From Streptomyces sp. NBC_00250 (GTDB lineage Bacteria > Actinomycetota > Actinomycetes > Streptomycetales > Streptomycetaceae), in assembly GCF_036192275.1 (NCBI RefSeq), contig NZ_CP108088.1, positions 6,945,501 through 7,009,500 of the forward strand: 64,000 nt of DNA, given 5' to 3'. Positions 51,395 through 60,316 of the stretch are shown here, piece after piece. Every line of letters begins with the position of its first letter. The stretch's first letter is position 1. The notes under the pieces were generated by a model. The model worked only from the letters and a program-made list of their open reading frames with translations. It was not told the DNA's origin and did no database searches. Position numbers and translations under genes: made by a program.

Positions 51395-52723
51395 ATGCCT
51401 GACGAGCCGAAGACCCTCGACCCCGCCGCACGCCCGGCGACGACCACCGCTCCGGCGGCCACCACGGGCCCGCGTGGAGCCGCCGTCGCCGCCGATTCTC
51501 CCGCGCCGAACCGGGCGCACCGCTGGACCCTCGGCCTCGTCACCGTCGGACTCGTCCTCGCCGCACTGAACCTGCGCCCCGCCATCACGAGCCTCGGCGC
51601 CCTCCTCGAAGAGGTCAGCGCGGACCTGCACATGAGCGGCACCGTCGCCGGCGTCCTCACCTCCGTACCCCCGCTCTGCTTCGCGATCTTCGGCATCACG
51701 GCCCCGCGCCTCGCCCGCCGCTTCGGCCCCGCCGCCGTCGTCTGCGCGGGCATGGCCGCGATCTTCACCGGCCTGATCCTCCGGCCCTTCGCCGGCGGAA
51801 CCGTCGGCTTCCTCGCCGCCAGCGCCCTCGCCCTCATGGGAATCGCCGTCAGCAACGTCCTGATGCCGGTCATCGTCAAGCGGTACTTCCCGGACCGCAT
51901 CGGCAGCATGACCGGCCTCTACTCCATGGCGCTCGCCCTCGGCACCTCCCTCGCCGCGGCCGCGACCGTCCCGATGACCGCGGCCCTCGGCGGCGACTGG
52001 CGCATCGGTCTCGGCGTCTGGGCGGCCATCGCCGCACTCGCCGTGCTGCCCTGGATCCCGCTGGTACGCGACCGGGACCGCGCCTCCGAGGACCGCGGCG
52101 ACAAGGGGCGCGGCGCCACGACCGCCGCGACGGAGAGCGCCGCCCCGCGCATCACCCGCAGCCGCACCGCCTGGGCCCTCGGCTGCTACTTCGGCCTCCA
52201 GGCCACCGGCGCCTACATCACCATGGGCTGGATGCCGCAGATCTTCCGCGACGCGGGCGTCCCCGCCTCCACCGCGGGCGTGCTCCTCGCCGTCACCATG
52301 GTCATGGGCGTCCCGCTCGCCTTCGTGATCCCCCGGCTCGCCACCCGGATGAGGAACCAGGGCCCGATCGTCGTCGCGCTCGGCCTGTGCGGCCTCGCCG
52401 GCTACACAGGCCTCTTCCTCGCCCCCGCCGCCGGAGCCTGGGTCTGGGCCGTGCTCCTCGGCATCTCCAACTGCTCCTTCCCGCTCGCCCTCACGATGAT
52501 CGGCATGCGCTCGCGCACCGGCGCCGGAGTCGTCCGGCTCTCCGCCTTCGCGCAGAGCGTCGGCTACCTCATCTCCATCCCCGGCCCCCTCCTCGTCGGC
52601 GTCCTTTACCAGCACAGCGGCGGCTGGGGACTGCCGATCGTCCTCATGGGCGGGCTCATGGTGCCGCAGATGATCGTCGGAACGCTGGCGGGCCGGGACC
52701 GGACGGTCGAGGACGAATCCTGA
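51395..52723 (+). CDS. MFS transporter, CynX/NimT family
   Basis: 442 residues, about 12 helices. It has a long Ala/Pro/Thr-rich cytoplasmic N-terminus (about 40 residues), then VGLVLAALNLRPAITSLGALLEE, the CynX/NimT hallmark, and PRLARRFGPA between helices 2 and 3. CynX-type carriers move small anions or nitroimidazole-like compounds; the substrate is unknown. It is probably repressed by the divergent GntR. A 38-residue companion follows 17 nt later. Confidence 0.9.
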   Translation: MPDEPKTLDPAARPATTTAPAATTGPRGAAVAADSPAPNRAHRWTLGLVTVGLVLAALNLRPAITSLGALLEEVSADLHMSGTVAGVLTSVPPLCFAIFGITAPRLARRFGPAAVVCAGMAAIFTGLILRPFAGGTVGFLAASALALMGIAVSNVLMPVIVKRYFPDRIGSMTGLYSMALALGTSLAAAATVPMTAALGGDWRIGLGVWAAIAALAVLPWIPLVRDRDRASEDRGDKGRGATTAATESAAPRITRSRTAWALGCYFGLQATGAYITMGWMPQIFRDAGVPASTAGVLLAVTMVMGVPLAFVIPRLATRMRNQGPIVVALGLCGLAGYTGLFLAPAAGAWVWAVLLGISNCSFPLALTMIGMRSRTGAGVVRLSAFAQSVGYLISIPGPLLVGVLYQHSGGWGLPIVLMGGLMVPQMIVGTLAGRDRTVEDES

Positions 52724-52740
52724 GATGCGAGACTGTCGGC

Positions 52741-52857
52741 ATGCCAGTTCTCGAACCCAACCCCCCGAACGGCCAGAAGAAACTGCTCATCGTGCTCGGC
52801 GCGATGCTCGGCATCACGGTCGTCATCTCCGTCATCGCCTCGGTCGCCTCCCCGTGA
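52741..52857 (+). CDS. SGM_5486-family transporter-associated small protein
   Basis: 38 residues: a polar start (MPVLEPNPPNGQKK) and one transmembrane helix (LLIVLGAMLGITVVISVIAS). It begins 17 nt after the MFS stop. Small proteins of this name follow such transporters in Streptomyces (family name from memory). It could stabilise or modulate the transporter. Confidence 0.85.
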   Translation: MPVLEPNPPNGQKKLLIVLGAMLGITVVISVIASVASP

Positions 52858-52885
52858 CGTCCGCTCACCACGGCCCGAGGTAGGG

Positions 52886-52919
52886 CTGACCCCCGCATCC
52901 CCTAGGGGGCGGGCGTCAG
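52886..52919 (+). terminator. imperfect hairpin after the transporter unit
   Basis: CTGAC/GTCAG ends (52886-52890, 52915-52919) enclose CCCC/GGGG-rich imperfect arms, 28 nt past the small protein stop. Confidence 0.45.
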
Positions 52920-53014
52920 GGTGAAGTGGGTGGATCACCGGATGGGCCGACGGGCCCGCGATCTCTACGTTGGAGACGACAGGGAAAGCGGAGCACCCAC
53001 CCACGGAGGCGGTC

Positions 53015-53218
53015 ATGACGGCCCGTACGTACACCAGCGTCCGACCGGACACGACCGGCGTCGACACCCGGCTGCCGTGGTGGGCCCTCGTCCTTCCGGC
53101 GGCCGCTTTCGTCGCCCTCCTGCTGCTGATGACCGGGCCCGGTGGGGCCCACGCGGCGGCGGGCGACCCGGGGGTCGGAGGGGTCCTGGAGCGGATCCAG
53201 CAAACGCTCTCTCTCTGA
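53015..53218 (+). CDS. small single-helix membrane or secreted peptide
   Basis: 67 residues with a polar start (MTARTYTSVRPDTTGVDTR), a hydrophobic helix (LPWWALVLPAAAFVALLLLM) and then a GGAHAAAGDPG segment with an AHA-type possible cleavage site. It has a good GGAGG Shine-Dalgarno 5 nt upstream of ATG. No known motif. Confidence 0.7.
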   Translation: MTARTYTSVRPDTTGVDTRLPWWALVLPAAAFVALLLLMTGPGGAHAAAGDPGVGGVLERIQQTLSL

Positions 53219-53253
53219 GTCGGCGTGAGCCGTTTCGTGCGAAGCTGATGACC

Positions 53254-53772
53254 ATGAGCGTCGACACACCCCGCAGGATCGTGCTGCTCCGACACGCCAA
53301 GGCGGACTGGAACGAGGAGTCCGACCACGAGCGCCCCCTCGCCGAGCGAGGCCGCGCGGACGCCCCCGTCGCGGGCCGCAGGCTCGCCGAGACCGGCATC
53401 GGCTTCGACCTGGCCCTCTGCTCCACCGCCACCAGGACCCGCGAGACCTGGAAGCTGGCCGTGCAGGCACTGCCCGAGCGCCCCAGGACCGTGTACGAGG
53501 ACCGGCTGTACGAGGCCTCGCTCGGCGAGCTGATCGCCCTGCTCAACGAGACCTCGGAGGACGTGTCCGACCTCCTGGTCATCGGCCACAACCCCGGGAT
53601 GCACGCCCTCGCCGACGCCCTCGCGGGCGAGTCCGAAGGCGACGTGCTGCCCCGGATGACCCGCAGCGGCTTCCCGACCTCCGCCTTCGCCGTCCTCACG
53701 TTCAACGGCTCCTGGAAGTCCCTTGAGCACGGCGCCGGACGGCTTGTCGACTTCTGGACCCCGCACGACTGA
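53254..53772 (+). CDS. SixA-type histidine phosphatase
   Basis: 172 residues, histidine-phosphatase superfamily. The catalytic RHAKADWN carries the phospho-His, with R in CSTATRTRETW and the second His in VIGHNPGMHALA. SixA relatives dephosphorylate phosphohistidine proteins; the target here is unknown. ATG 53254 (MSVDTPRR) is chosen; another ATG lies 6 nt earlier. It ends at a shared terminator with serB. Confidence 0.9.
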   Translation: MSVDTPRRIVLLRHAKADWNEESDHERPLAERGRADAPVAGRRLAETGIGFDLALCSTATRTRETWKLAVQALPERPRTVYEDRLYEASLGELIALLNETSEDVSDLLVIGHNPGMHALADALAGESEGDVLPRMTRSGFPTSAFAVLTFNGSWKSLEHGAGRLVDFWTPHD

Positions 53773-53779
53773 TCCGTAC

Positions 53780-53821
53780 GGGAAAGGGCCCGGCCGTCGA
53801 CTGACGGCCGGGCCCTTTCCC
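53780..53821. terminator. bidirectional hairpin between sixA-like gene and serB
   Basis: Perfect 19-bp inverted repeat (53780-53798 and 53803-53821, 4-nt loop) with AAAG/CTTT ends, placed between convergent stops. Confidence 0.92.
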
Positions 53822-53828
53822 AGGTGGC

Positions 53829-55046
53829 TCAGTGCTGCAGGTCGTCCTCGCCGACGTCCGCGGCCTCGACCTCTTCGCGGGTGATCCCCAGCAGATACAG
53901 CACGGTGTCGAGGAAGGGCACGTTCACCGCCGTGTGCGCGGCCTCGCGCACCACCGGCTTCGCGTTGAACGCCACGCCGAGGCCAGCGGCGTTCAGCATG
54001 TCCAGGTCGTTCGCCCCGTCGCCGATCGCCACCGTCTGGGCCAGCGGCACGCCCGCCTCCGCGGCGAACCGGCGCAGCAGCCGCGCCTTGCCCGCCCGGT
54101 CCACGATCTCGCCGGTCACCCGCCCGGTGAGCTTGCCGTCGACGATCTCCAGAGTGTTGGCGGAGGCGAAGTCCAGCCCGAGCCGGTCCTTCAGATCGTC
54201 CGTGACCTGAGTGAACCCGCCGGACACGACGCCCACCTGGTAGCCGAGCCGCTTGAGCGTCCGGATCAGGGTCCGGGCCCCGGGTGTCATCCGCACCTCG
54301 GAACGGACCTTGTCGACCACCGAGGCGTCCAGGCCGGCCAGCAGCTCCACGCGTGCGTGCAGGGACTGCTCGAAGTCCAGCTCACCGCGCATCGCCGCGG
54401 CCGTCACCTCGGCGACCTTGTCCTCGCAGCCGGCGTGGGCCGCGAAGAGCTCGATCACCTCGTCCTGGATCAGCGTCGAGTCGACGTCCATGACGACGAG
54501 CCGCTGGGCCCGCCGGTGCAGCCCGGCGGAGACCACGGCCACATCGACGCCGATGGTGTGCGCCTCGGTGGCCAGGGCGGTCCGCAACGGCTCCGTCTCG
54601 CAGCCGGAGACGGCGAACTCGACGGCCGTCACCGGATACTTCGCCAGCCGGAAGATGCGGTCGATGTTGCCGCCGGACTCCGCGATCCTGGCCGCTATGG
54701 CCGCCGTCTGCTCCGCGGTGAGCGGGTTGCCCAGCACGGTGACGTGCGAGCGCCCCTCCCCGCGCGGACGGTTGTCGCCGGTGCCGGAGATGATCTCGGC
54801 CTGGAGCTTCAGCGACTCGGCCCAGCTGTGCACGGTCGCGCGGAGCTCGCCCTGCGAGGCGACGGTCGGCTCGGTGACGAGCGCGCACAGGACGAGCCGG
54901 CCGCGGGACACGACCTGCTCGATGTCCACGACGTCGACGGAGTAGGCGGCGAGGGTGTCGAAGAGTCCCGCGGTGATCCCGGGACGGTCCTTCCCGAAGA
55001 TCTTGACGAGAAGGGTGGGAACGTCTGAGGTCTGCGATGCGCTCAT
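53829..55046 (-). CDS. serB: phosphoserine phosphatase with N-terminal ACT domains
   Basis: 405 residues. Two ACT-like regulatory domains occupy about residues 10-180 (TLLVKIFGKDRPGITAGLFD). The HAD phosphatase domain has VVMDVDSTLIQDE (motif I), GVVSGGFTQV (Ser motif) and AIGDGANDLDML (motif III). It makes L-serine from O-phosphoserine. The ACT domains suggest serine feedback. ATG 55046 follows GGTGGAAG. Confidence 0.94.
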   Translation of the reverse strand: MSASQTSDVPTLLVKIFGKDRPGITAGLFDTLAAYSVDVVDIEQVVSRGRLVLCALVTEPTVASQGELRATVHSWAESLKLQAEIISGTGDNRPRGEGRSHVTVLGNPLTAEQTAAIAARIAESGGNIDRIFRLAKYPVTAVEFAVSGCETEPLRTALATEAHTIGVDVAVVSAGLHRRAQRLVVMDVDSTLIQDEVIELFAAHAGCEDKVAEVTAAAMRGELDFEQSLHARVELLAGLDASVVDKVRSEVRMTPGARTLIRTLKRLGYQVGVVSGGFTQVTDDLKDRLGLDFASANTLEIVDGKLTGRVTGEIVDRAGKARLLRRFAAEAGVPLAQTVAIGDGANDLDMLNAAGLGVAFNAKPVVREAAHTAVNVPFLDTVLYLLGITREEVEAADVGEDDLQH

Positions 55047-55313
55047 GGTGCTTCCACCGTATCGGGCACCGCGTGCCACCCGACCCCCCGTCCCGCCCAG
55101 CGGACACCCGAGTGGTCGCGCCCTCGTCCCCCGGCGGGCCCCGGAGCGGCCCCGGCAGCCGTCCGAAGCGGGTCCGCGCGCTTGCACGCCGGGTCTTCAC
55201 ACGGCCCGACTTTCCGATACGGGACCGGGCCTGAAATAGTTCCCCAGGATGATTCGCCATCCCTGGACTCCCAGCGACGGGGGTACATCGGGGGACAAGT
55301 AGTGGGGCATGGA

Positions 55314-57863
55314 GTGCCAGAACTCGTACTGGAATTGAACGGCAGGACCTGGACGCTCGATCCGTCCAGGTCGTACACCCTGGGCCGTGATCCGCAGGGT
55401 GACCTGGTGATCGACGACGCCAGGGTCTCGTGGCGCCACGCCACCATCAGCTGGGGCGGCCGGAGTTGGGTCATCGAGGACCACGGCTCCACCAACGGCA
55501 CGTTCCTGCAGGGGCAGCGGATCCATCAGGTGGAGATCGGCCCCGGCTCGGCGGTCCACCTCGGCAACGCCACCGACGGCCCCCGGCTGAATCTCGCCGG
55601 AGCCCCGGCCCAGCAGCACGCTCAGGCAGCCCACCAGGCGCCGGTCCACCAGGCACCGGTCCACCAGGCGCCGGCCCATCAGGCCGCGGAGCAGGCCGCG
55701 CAGGCCGAGTGGGTCACCCACCAGGCCCCGCCGCCGCAGCAGAACTGGCAGCAGGCACCGCCGCCCGTGCAGCAGGTCCCGCACCAGCAGGTCCCGCACC
55801 AGCAGGCGCCCAACGGGCCCGGCTCCGCCGCGGGGGCGTCGTCGGCCTACGCCGACCGCAGCCCCACCACGTTCCACCAGCTGGCCCTCGGCCACGTCAT
55901 GCGCATCGGCCGTGCCCTCGAGAACGAGCTGGTCGTCTCCGACCTCCAGGTCTCGCGGCACCACGCCGAGTTCCACGCGACGCCCGACGGACGCTTCGAG
56001 ATCCGCGACCTCGGCTCGCACAACGGCACGTACGTCAACGGTCAGCCGATCACCAAGGGCGGCACCGCCCTCCTCGGCCCGCAGGACATCGTCGGTGTCG
56101 GTCACTCGACCTTCCGCCTCGTCGGCGGCCAGCTCGAGGAGTTCGTCGACACCGGCTCGGTCTCCTTCTCGGCCCGCCACCTCACGGTCACGGTCGACGG
56201 CGGCAAGCAGATCCTCAAGGACGTCTCCTTCGGCGTCCCGGAGAAGTCGCTGATCGGTGTCATCGGCCCGTCCGGCTCCGGAAAGTCCACGCTGCTCAAG
56301 GCGCTGACCGGCTACCGCCCGGCCAACGAGGGCGATGTCCTCTACGACAACCGAAGCCTCTACAAGCAGTTCGCCGAGCTGCGCCAGCGCATCGGTCTGG
56401 TCCCGCAGGACGACATCCTGCACAAGGAGCTGACCGTCCAGAAGGCGCTCCGCTACGCGGCCAAGCTCCGCTTCCCGGGCGACACCGCCACGGCCGAGCG
56501 CGAGGCCCGCATCGACGAGGTGCTGCGCGAGCTCAAGCTGGACATCCACAAGGAGAAGAAGGTCACCTCCCTCTCCGGTGGCCAGCGCAAGCGCGTCTCC
56601 GTCGCGCTCGAACTCCTCACCAAGCCCTCGCTGATCTTCCTGGACGAGCCGACCTCCGGCCTCGACCCGGGCATGGACCGCGATGTCATGCAGCTGCTCC
56701 GCGGCCTCGCCGACGACGGCCGCACGGTCCTCGTCGTCACCCACTCGGTGGCCGAGCTCGGCCTCTGCGACAAGCTGCTCGTGATGGCCCCCGGCGGCTC
56801 GGTGGCGTACTTCGGACCGCCGGAGGAGGCGCTGAACTTCTTCGGCTACTCCACCTGGGCCGATGTCTTCTCCGCCTTCGAGAACTACCGCGACTACGAC
56901 TGGGCGGGCCGCTGGAAGGGCTCGCAGCACTACCAGATGTACGCCGCGGACATCGACGCCGTCGCCGCGCAGCCCGTCCAGGTGCCGCAGCAGGCGATGT
57001 CCCGGCCGCCGAAGCCGCAGGGCTGGGGTTCCCAGCTGTGGACCCTGATCCGCCGCTACGTCTCCGTCATCGCCTCCGACAAGGGCTTCCTCGGCCTGAT
57101 GGTCATCCTGCCCGCCGTCCTCGGCGCGGTCTCGGTGGTCATCCCGGCCGACTTCGGCCTGGGCTCGCCGAAGCCCCCGTCCCGCTTCAACGGCGACGCC
57201 GGCACGATCATGCTGATCCTCGCGGTCGGCATGTGCTTCAGCGGCGCGGCCAACTCGGTCCGTGAGCTGATCAAGGAGCGGGTCATCTACGAACGGGAGC
57301 GGGCCACCGGCCTGTCCCGCTCGGCGTACCTGATGTCCAAGGTCATCGTGCTCGGCGTGATCACGGCCTTCCAGGGCGTCATCATCTGCGGCATCGGCTT
57401 CTCGACCCGCGAGCTGCCCGCCGAGGGCCTGTTCATGCCGCCGGCTGTCGAGCTGTGCATCCAGGTGATCGCCCTCGGCCTCACCTCGATGATGTTCGGC
57501 CTGGTCATCTCCGCGCTCGTGAAGACCGCCGAGAAGACCATGCCCCTCCTGGTCATGTTCGCGATCATCCAGGTCGTGTTCACCGGCATCCTCTTCCAGG
57601 TGTACGGCTCGCCCGGCCTGGAGCAGTTCGCCTGGCTCATGCCCTCCCGCTGGGGCATCGCCGGCGCCGGCACCACCCTCGACCTCGGCCGCCTCATGCC
57701 GCCGTGGGACCCGAAGAACCCCACCGACACCGACCCGCTGTGGGAGCACACGGTCGGCCAGTGGAGCCTCGACCTCGGCATCCAGCTGTTCATGGCCGCC
57801 GTCTGCTGCGTCGCCGTGGCGCGGCTGCTGCGCCGCCACGAGCCCGAGGTCATGCGCAAGTAG
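55314..57863 (+). CDS. FHA-domain ABC transporter (fused ATPase and ABC2 permease)
   Basis: 849-residue fusion. FHA domain 1 covers residues about 5-95 (YTLGRDPQGDLVIDDARVSWRH, GSTNGTFLQG). A Gln/His/Pro-rich linker with 15-bp DNA repeats follows. FHA domain 2 is about 190-285 (IGRALENELVVSDLQVSRHH, GSHNGTYVNG). The ABCG-like ATPase has Walker A GPSGSGKSTLL, LSGGQRKRVSVALELL and LDEPTSGLDPG. Six C-terminal helices form the ABC2 permease. FHA domains bind phosphothreonine, so a Ser/Thr kinase likely recruits or gates it. The start is GTG 55314 (VPELVLELNGRTW) or GTG 55302. Confidence 0.93.
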   Translation: MPELVLELNGRTWTLDPSRSYTLGRDPQGDLVIDDARVSWRHATISWGGRSWVIEDHGSTNGTFLQGQRIHQVEIGPGSAVHLGNATDGPRLNLAGAPAQQHAQAAHQAPVHQAPVHQAPAHQAAEQAAQAEWVTHQAPPPQQNWQQAPPPVQQVPHQQVPHQQAPNGPGSAAGASSAYADRSPTTFHQLALGHVMRIGRALENELVVSDLQVSRHHAEFHATPDGRFEIRDLGSHNGTYVNGQPITKGGTALLGPQDIVGVGHSTFRLVGGQLEEFVDTGSVSFSARHLTVTVDGGKQILKDVSFGVPEKSLIGVIGPSGSGKSTLLKALTGYRPANEGDVLYDNRSLYKQFAELRQRIGLVPQDDILHKELTVQKALRYAAKLRFPGDTATAEREARIDEVLRELKLDIHKEKKVTSLSGGQRKRVSVALELLTKPSLIFLDEPTSGLDPGMDRDVMQLLRGLADDGRTVLVVTHSVAELGLCDKLLVMAPGGSVAYFGPPEEALNFFGYSTWADVFSAFENYRDYDWAGRWKGSQHYQMYAADIDAVAAQPVQVPQQAMSRPPKPQGWGSQLWTLIRRYVSVIASDKGFLGLMVILPAVLGAVSVVIPADFGLGSPKPPSRFNGDAGTIMLILAVGMCFSGAANSVRELIKERVIYERERATGLSRSAYLMSKVIVLGVITAFQGVIICGIGFSTRELPAEGLFMPPAVELCIQVIALGLTSMMFGLVISALVKTAEKTMPLLVMFAIIQVVFTGILFQVYGSPGLEQFAWLMPSRWGIAGAGTTLDLGRLMPPWDPKNPTDTDPLWEHTVGQWSLDLGIQLFMAAVCCVAVARLLRRHEPEVMRK
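55632..55676 (+). repeat. 15-bp tandem repeat encoding HQAPV
   Basis: Three copies of CACCAGGCGCCGGTC with single-base variants, in frame within the FHA-ABC linker. A degenerate fourth copy follows. They encode repeated His-Gln-Ala-Pro-Val/Ala. Confidence 0.9.
55770..55814 (+). repeat. 15-bp tandem repeat encoding QQVPH
   Basis: Two perfect copies of CAGCAGGTCCCGCAC (55770-55799) plus a degenerate third, in frame in the same linker, encoding Gln-Gln-Val-Pro-His. Confidence 0.9.
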
Positions 57864-57880
57864 TCAGCCGGAGCACCGGT

Positions 57881-57926
57881 ACGCCGAAGGGCGGCACCCC
57901 CTGTGCGGGGGTGCCGCCCTTCGGCG
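57881..57926 (+). terminator. bidirectional hairpin after the FHA-ABC gene
   Basis: 20-bp inverted repeat (57881-57900 and 57907-57926, 6-nt loop) between the convergent stops of the FHA-ABC and transglycosylase genes. Confidence 0.92.
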
Positions 57927-57948
57927 TGGCACAGCGGACCGAGTGCGA

Positions 57949-58743
57949 TCAGTACGCGCTGTTGACGTTGTCGATCGAGCCGTAGCGGTCGGCCGCGTAG
58001 TTGGCGGCGGCGACGATGTTGGCGACCGGGTCGTACTGGTCGAACGCGGTGCCGGGCACGTGGTAGGCCTTGAAGGTCGGGTAGATGACCTGGAGCAGAC
58101 CCTTGGACGGGACGCCGTTGATGGCGTTGATGTCCCAGTTGTTGATGGCCCGCGGGTTACCGCTGGACTCGCGCATGATGTTCTTGTGCAGGCCGTTGTA
58201 GCTGCCCGGGATGTTGTGCTTGTCCATGATGAACAGCGCCTCGCGGATCCAACCGTCGAGGTTGTTCGCGAAGACCGGGGTACGGGCGACGGAACGGCTC
58301 GCGGCCGCCTTCGCCGCGGCGCGCTTCTTCGCGTCGGCCTTGGCCTTCGCCGCGGCCTTCGCCTTGGCGGCGGCCTTGGCCTGGGCGTCCGCCTTGGCCT
58401 TCGCGTCGGCCTTCGCCTTCGCCGCGGCCGCGGCCGCGGCCTTGGCCTTGGCGGCGGCAGCGGCCTTCGCCTTCGCGTCGGCCTCCTGCTTGGCCTTCAG
58501 GCCGACGGTGGTCTGCTGCTCGTTGATGCTGGCCGCGAGGGCCTTCGCCTGCGGGCTGCTGGCGTTGTACGACCAGGCCACCTGCTGCGTACCGGAGAGA
58601 GCCTGCGGCTCGGTCTCGGTGGACCCGTTGCCGGGGACGAGGGAGAGGGTGAGCGCAGCGGCGCCCAGAGCGGCGACGCCGGCGATCATGGCCTTGTGGG
58701 TCTTCTTGAGACCACGACTGTGGCCAGGGGTGTTCGCAGACAT
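57949..58743 (-). CDS. secreted SLT-type lytic transglycosylase with Ala/Lys-rich linker
   Basis: 264 residues. An N-terminal signal/anchor helix (residues 18-36) is followed by a Gln/Ser region, then an extreme Ala/Lys stretch at residues 83-148 (KAKAAAAAKAKA repeats, histone-H1-like) and a C-terminal transglycosylase domain. The catalytic Glu is in IMRESSGNPRAINNWD (about residue 192), with SKGLLQVIYPTFKAYHVPG. It should cleave peptidoglycan glycan strands outside the membrane. The basic linker may bind the anionic wall. ATG follows AAGAGGTAG. No c-di-AMP riboswitch core was found upstream. Confidence 0.92.
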   Translation of the reverse strand: MSANTPGHSRGLKKTHKAMIAGVAALGAAALTLSLVPGNGSTETEPQALSGTQQVAWSYNASSPQAKALAASINEQQTTVGLKAKQEADAKAKAAAAAKAKAAAAAAAKAKADAKAKADAQAKAAAKAKAAAKAKADAKKRAAAKAAASRSVARTPVFANNLDGWIREALFIMDKHNIPGSYNGLHKNIMRESSGNPRAINNWDINAINGVPSKGLLQVIYPTFKAYHVPGTAFDQYDPVANIVAAANYAADRYGSIDNVNSAY

Positions 58744-59170
58744 AACGGACTACCTCTTCGAATCGCTGGGGGTCGCTCGCCGGGATGGCGTTGCGCCTGC
58801 TTCGGCGGCGACGGGGGCAATTCTTAGCGGCAGCAAAATCCTGTGGCAAAGGTGTGACGTACGATCCCGGGTAGTGGATCAGGGGCCCGTGCACGGACCA
58901 CAGAAGCGCCCTAATGTCGGGCTCACCCCACCCTGCCCCCCGTTTACGCGTCCACTAGGGGACTTCGTAAGTGACCTGGGTCCTATGCGCGGGCTCACAT
59001 CGGGCACATAACGAACTCACCAGGGGTTGCGTGAGCAATGCGCACGGTAAGTCCCCTCCTCCTGAAGGGGGACAGGGGCTCTCGGGCACTACGACCTAGG
59101 TCCCCGGTCCCCCTCCTTCGCGGTCTTCGGACGGATACGGACCGTCACGACCCGCCGGTACGGTGAACAC
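58744..59170. other. 427-base divergent intergenic region
   Basis: Promoter region for the transglycosylase (minus) and histidine kinase (plus). No gene is evident. It contains two related palindromes, GACCTGGGTC (58973-58982) and GACCTAGGTC (59093-59102, perfect), 120 bases apart, which could bind a dimeric regulator. A weak TCCCCT/AGGGGA hairpin lies near 59052. Confidence 0.5.
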
Positions 59171-60316
59171 ATGAGCCATCGACCGAGCTCCGGCCTCGCC
59201 GCCGTGAGCACCGCCCTCCTGGCGATGAGCCGCCATCTGGAGGTCCGCGACGTCCTCAAGACGATCGTCGCCTCCGCCCGCGAGCTGCTCGACGCCGAGT
59301 ACGCGGCCCTGGGCGTCCCCGACGACCACGGCGGCTTCTCCCAGTTCGTGGTCGACGGCGTCAGCGACGAGCAGTGGAAGGCGATCGGCCCGCTGCCCCG
59401 GCAGCACGGCATCCTCGCCGCGATGCTCCACAAGGCCGAACCCGAGCGGCTCGCCGACGTCCGCGAGGACCCCCGCTTCGGCGGCTGGCCGGACGCCCAC
59501 CCCGAGATGTCCGACTTCCTCGGCCTGCCCGTCAGGGACGGCGACGAGATCCTGGGCGCCCTCTTCCTCGCCAACAAACGCTGCCCCAAGGAGACGGGAA
59601 GCTGTGGCTTCACCGCCGAGGACGAGGAACTCCTCTCGATCCTGGCCCAGCACGCGGCCATCGCCCTCACCAACGCCCGCCTGTACGAGCGCAGCCGCGA
59701 GCTGACCATCGCCGAGGAGCGCTCCCGCCTCGCCCACGAGCTGCACGACGCCGTCAGCCAGAAGCTCTTCTCGCTCCGGCTGACCGCCCAGGCCGCCGCC
59801 GCGCTCGTCGACCGCGACCCCGCCCGCGCCAAGGGCGAACTCCAGCAGGTCGCCGCGCTCGCCGCCGAGGCCGCCGACGAGCTGCGCGCCGCCGTCGTCG
59901 AGCTCCGCCCCGCCGCCCTCGACGAGGACGGCCTCGTCCACACCCTCCGTACCCACATCCAGGTCCTGGACCGCGCCCACACCGCCCGGGTCACCTTCGA
60001 GAGCCCCGGGACGCGCGCGCTGCCCGCCGCACAGGAGGAAGCCGTGCTCCGGGTCGCCCAGGAGGCCCTGCACAACGCCCTGCGGCACGCGGACGCGGAG
60101 CTCGTCACCGTCTCCCTCACCCGCGCGGGCCAGGGCGCGCGGCTCACCGTCACCGACGACGGAAAGGGATTCGACCCGCGTACGGTCCGCAAGGCGGGGC
60201 GCCACCTCGGCCTGGTCTCCATGCGGGACCGGGCGAGCGGCGTCGGCGGATCGCTCACCGTGACCTCGGCCAGTGGCGAGGGCACCACGATCGAGATGGA
60301 GGTTCCCGGTGGCTGA
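59171..60316 (+). CDS. GAF-domain sensor histidine kinase (NarL-type partner)
   Basis: 381 residues, cytosolic, with no membrane span. The GAF domain covers about residues 20-170 and has Cys138 and Cys145. The dimerisation/phosphoacceptor helix is HisKA_3 type, with phospho-His about 192 in [14 protein letters not shown]. The HATPase has [10 protein letters not shown] (N box), DDGKGFDP and GLVSMRDRA (G2). It should phosphorylate the overlapping response regulator. The GAF ligand is unknown (redox, nucleotide or small molecule). ATG 59171. Confidence 0.94.
   Translation: MSHRPSSGLAAVSTALLAMSRHLEVRDVLKTIVASARELLDAEYAALGVPDDHGGFSQFVVDGVSDEQWKAIGPLPRQHGILAAMLHKAEPERLADVREDPRFGGWPDAHPEMSDFLGLPVRDGDEILGALFLANKRCPKETGSCGFTAEDEELLSILAQHAAIALTNARLYERSRELTIAEERSRLAHELHDAVSQKLFSLRLTAQAAAALVDRDPARAKGELQQVAALAAEAADELRAAVVELRPAALDEDGLVHTLRTHIQVLDRAHTARVTFESPGTRALPAAQEEAVLRVAQEALHNALRHADAELVTVSLTRAGQGARLTVTDDGKGFDPRTVRKAGRHLGLVSMRDRASGVGGSLTVTSASGEGTTIEMEVPGG

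Noticed and set aside
55197..57839. 880-codon minus-strand open frame antisense to the FHA-ABC gene
   Set aside because: No recognisable domain, and the plus-strand frame has complete FHA and ABC motifs.
58744..58870. Possible c-di-AMP riboswitch in the transglycosylase leader
   Set aside because: Streptomyces wall hydrolases often have one, but I could not find its conserved core on the minus strand here.
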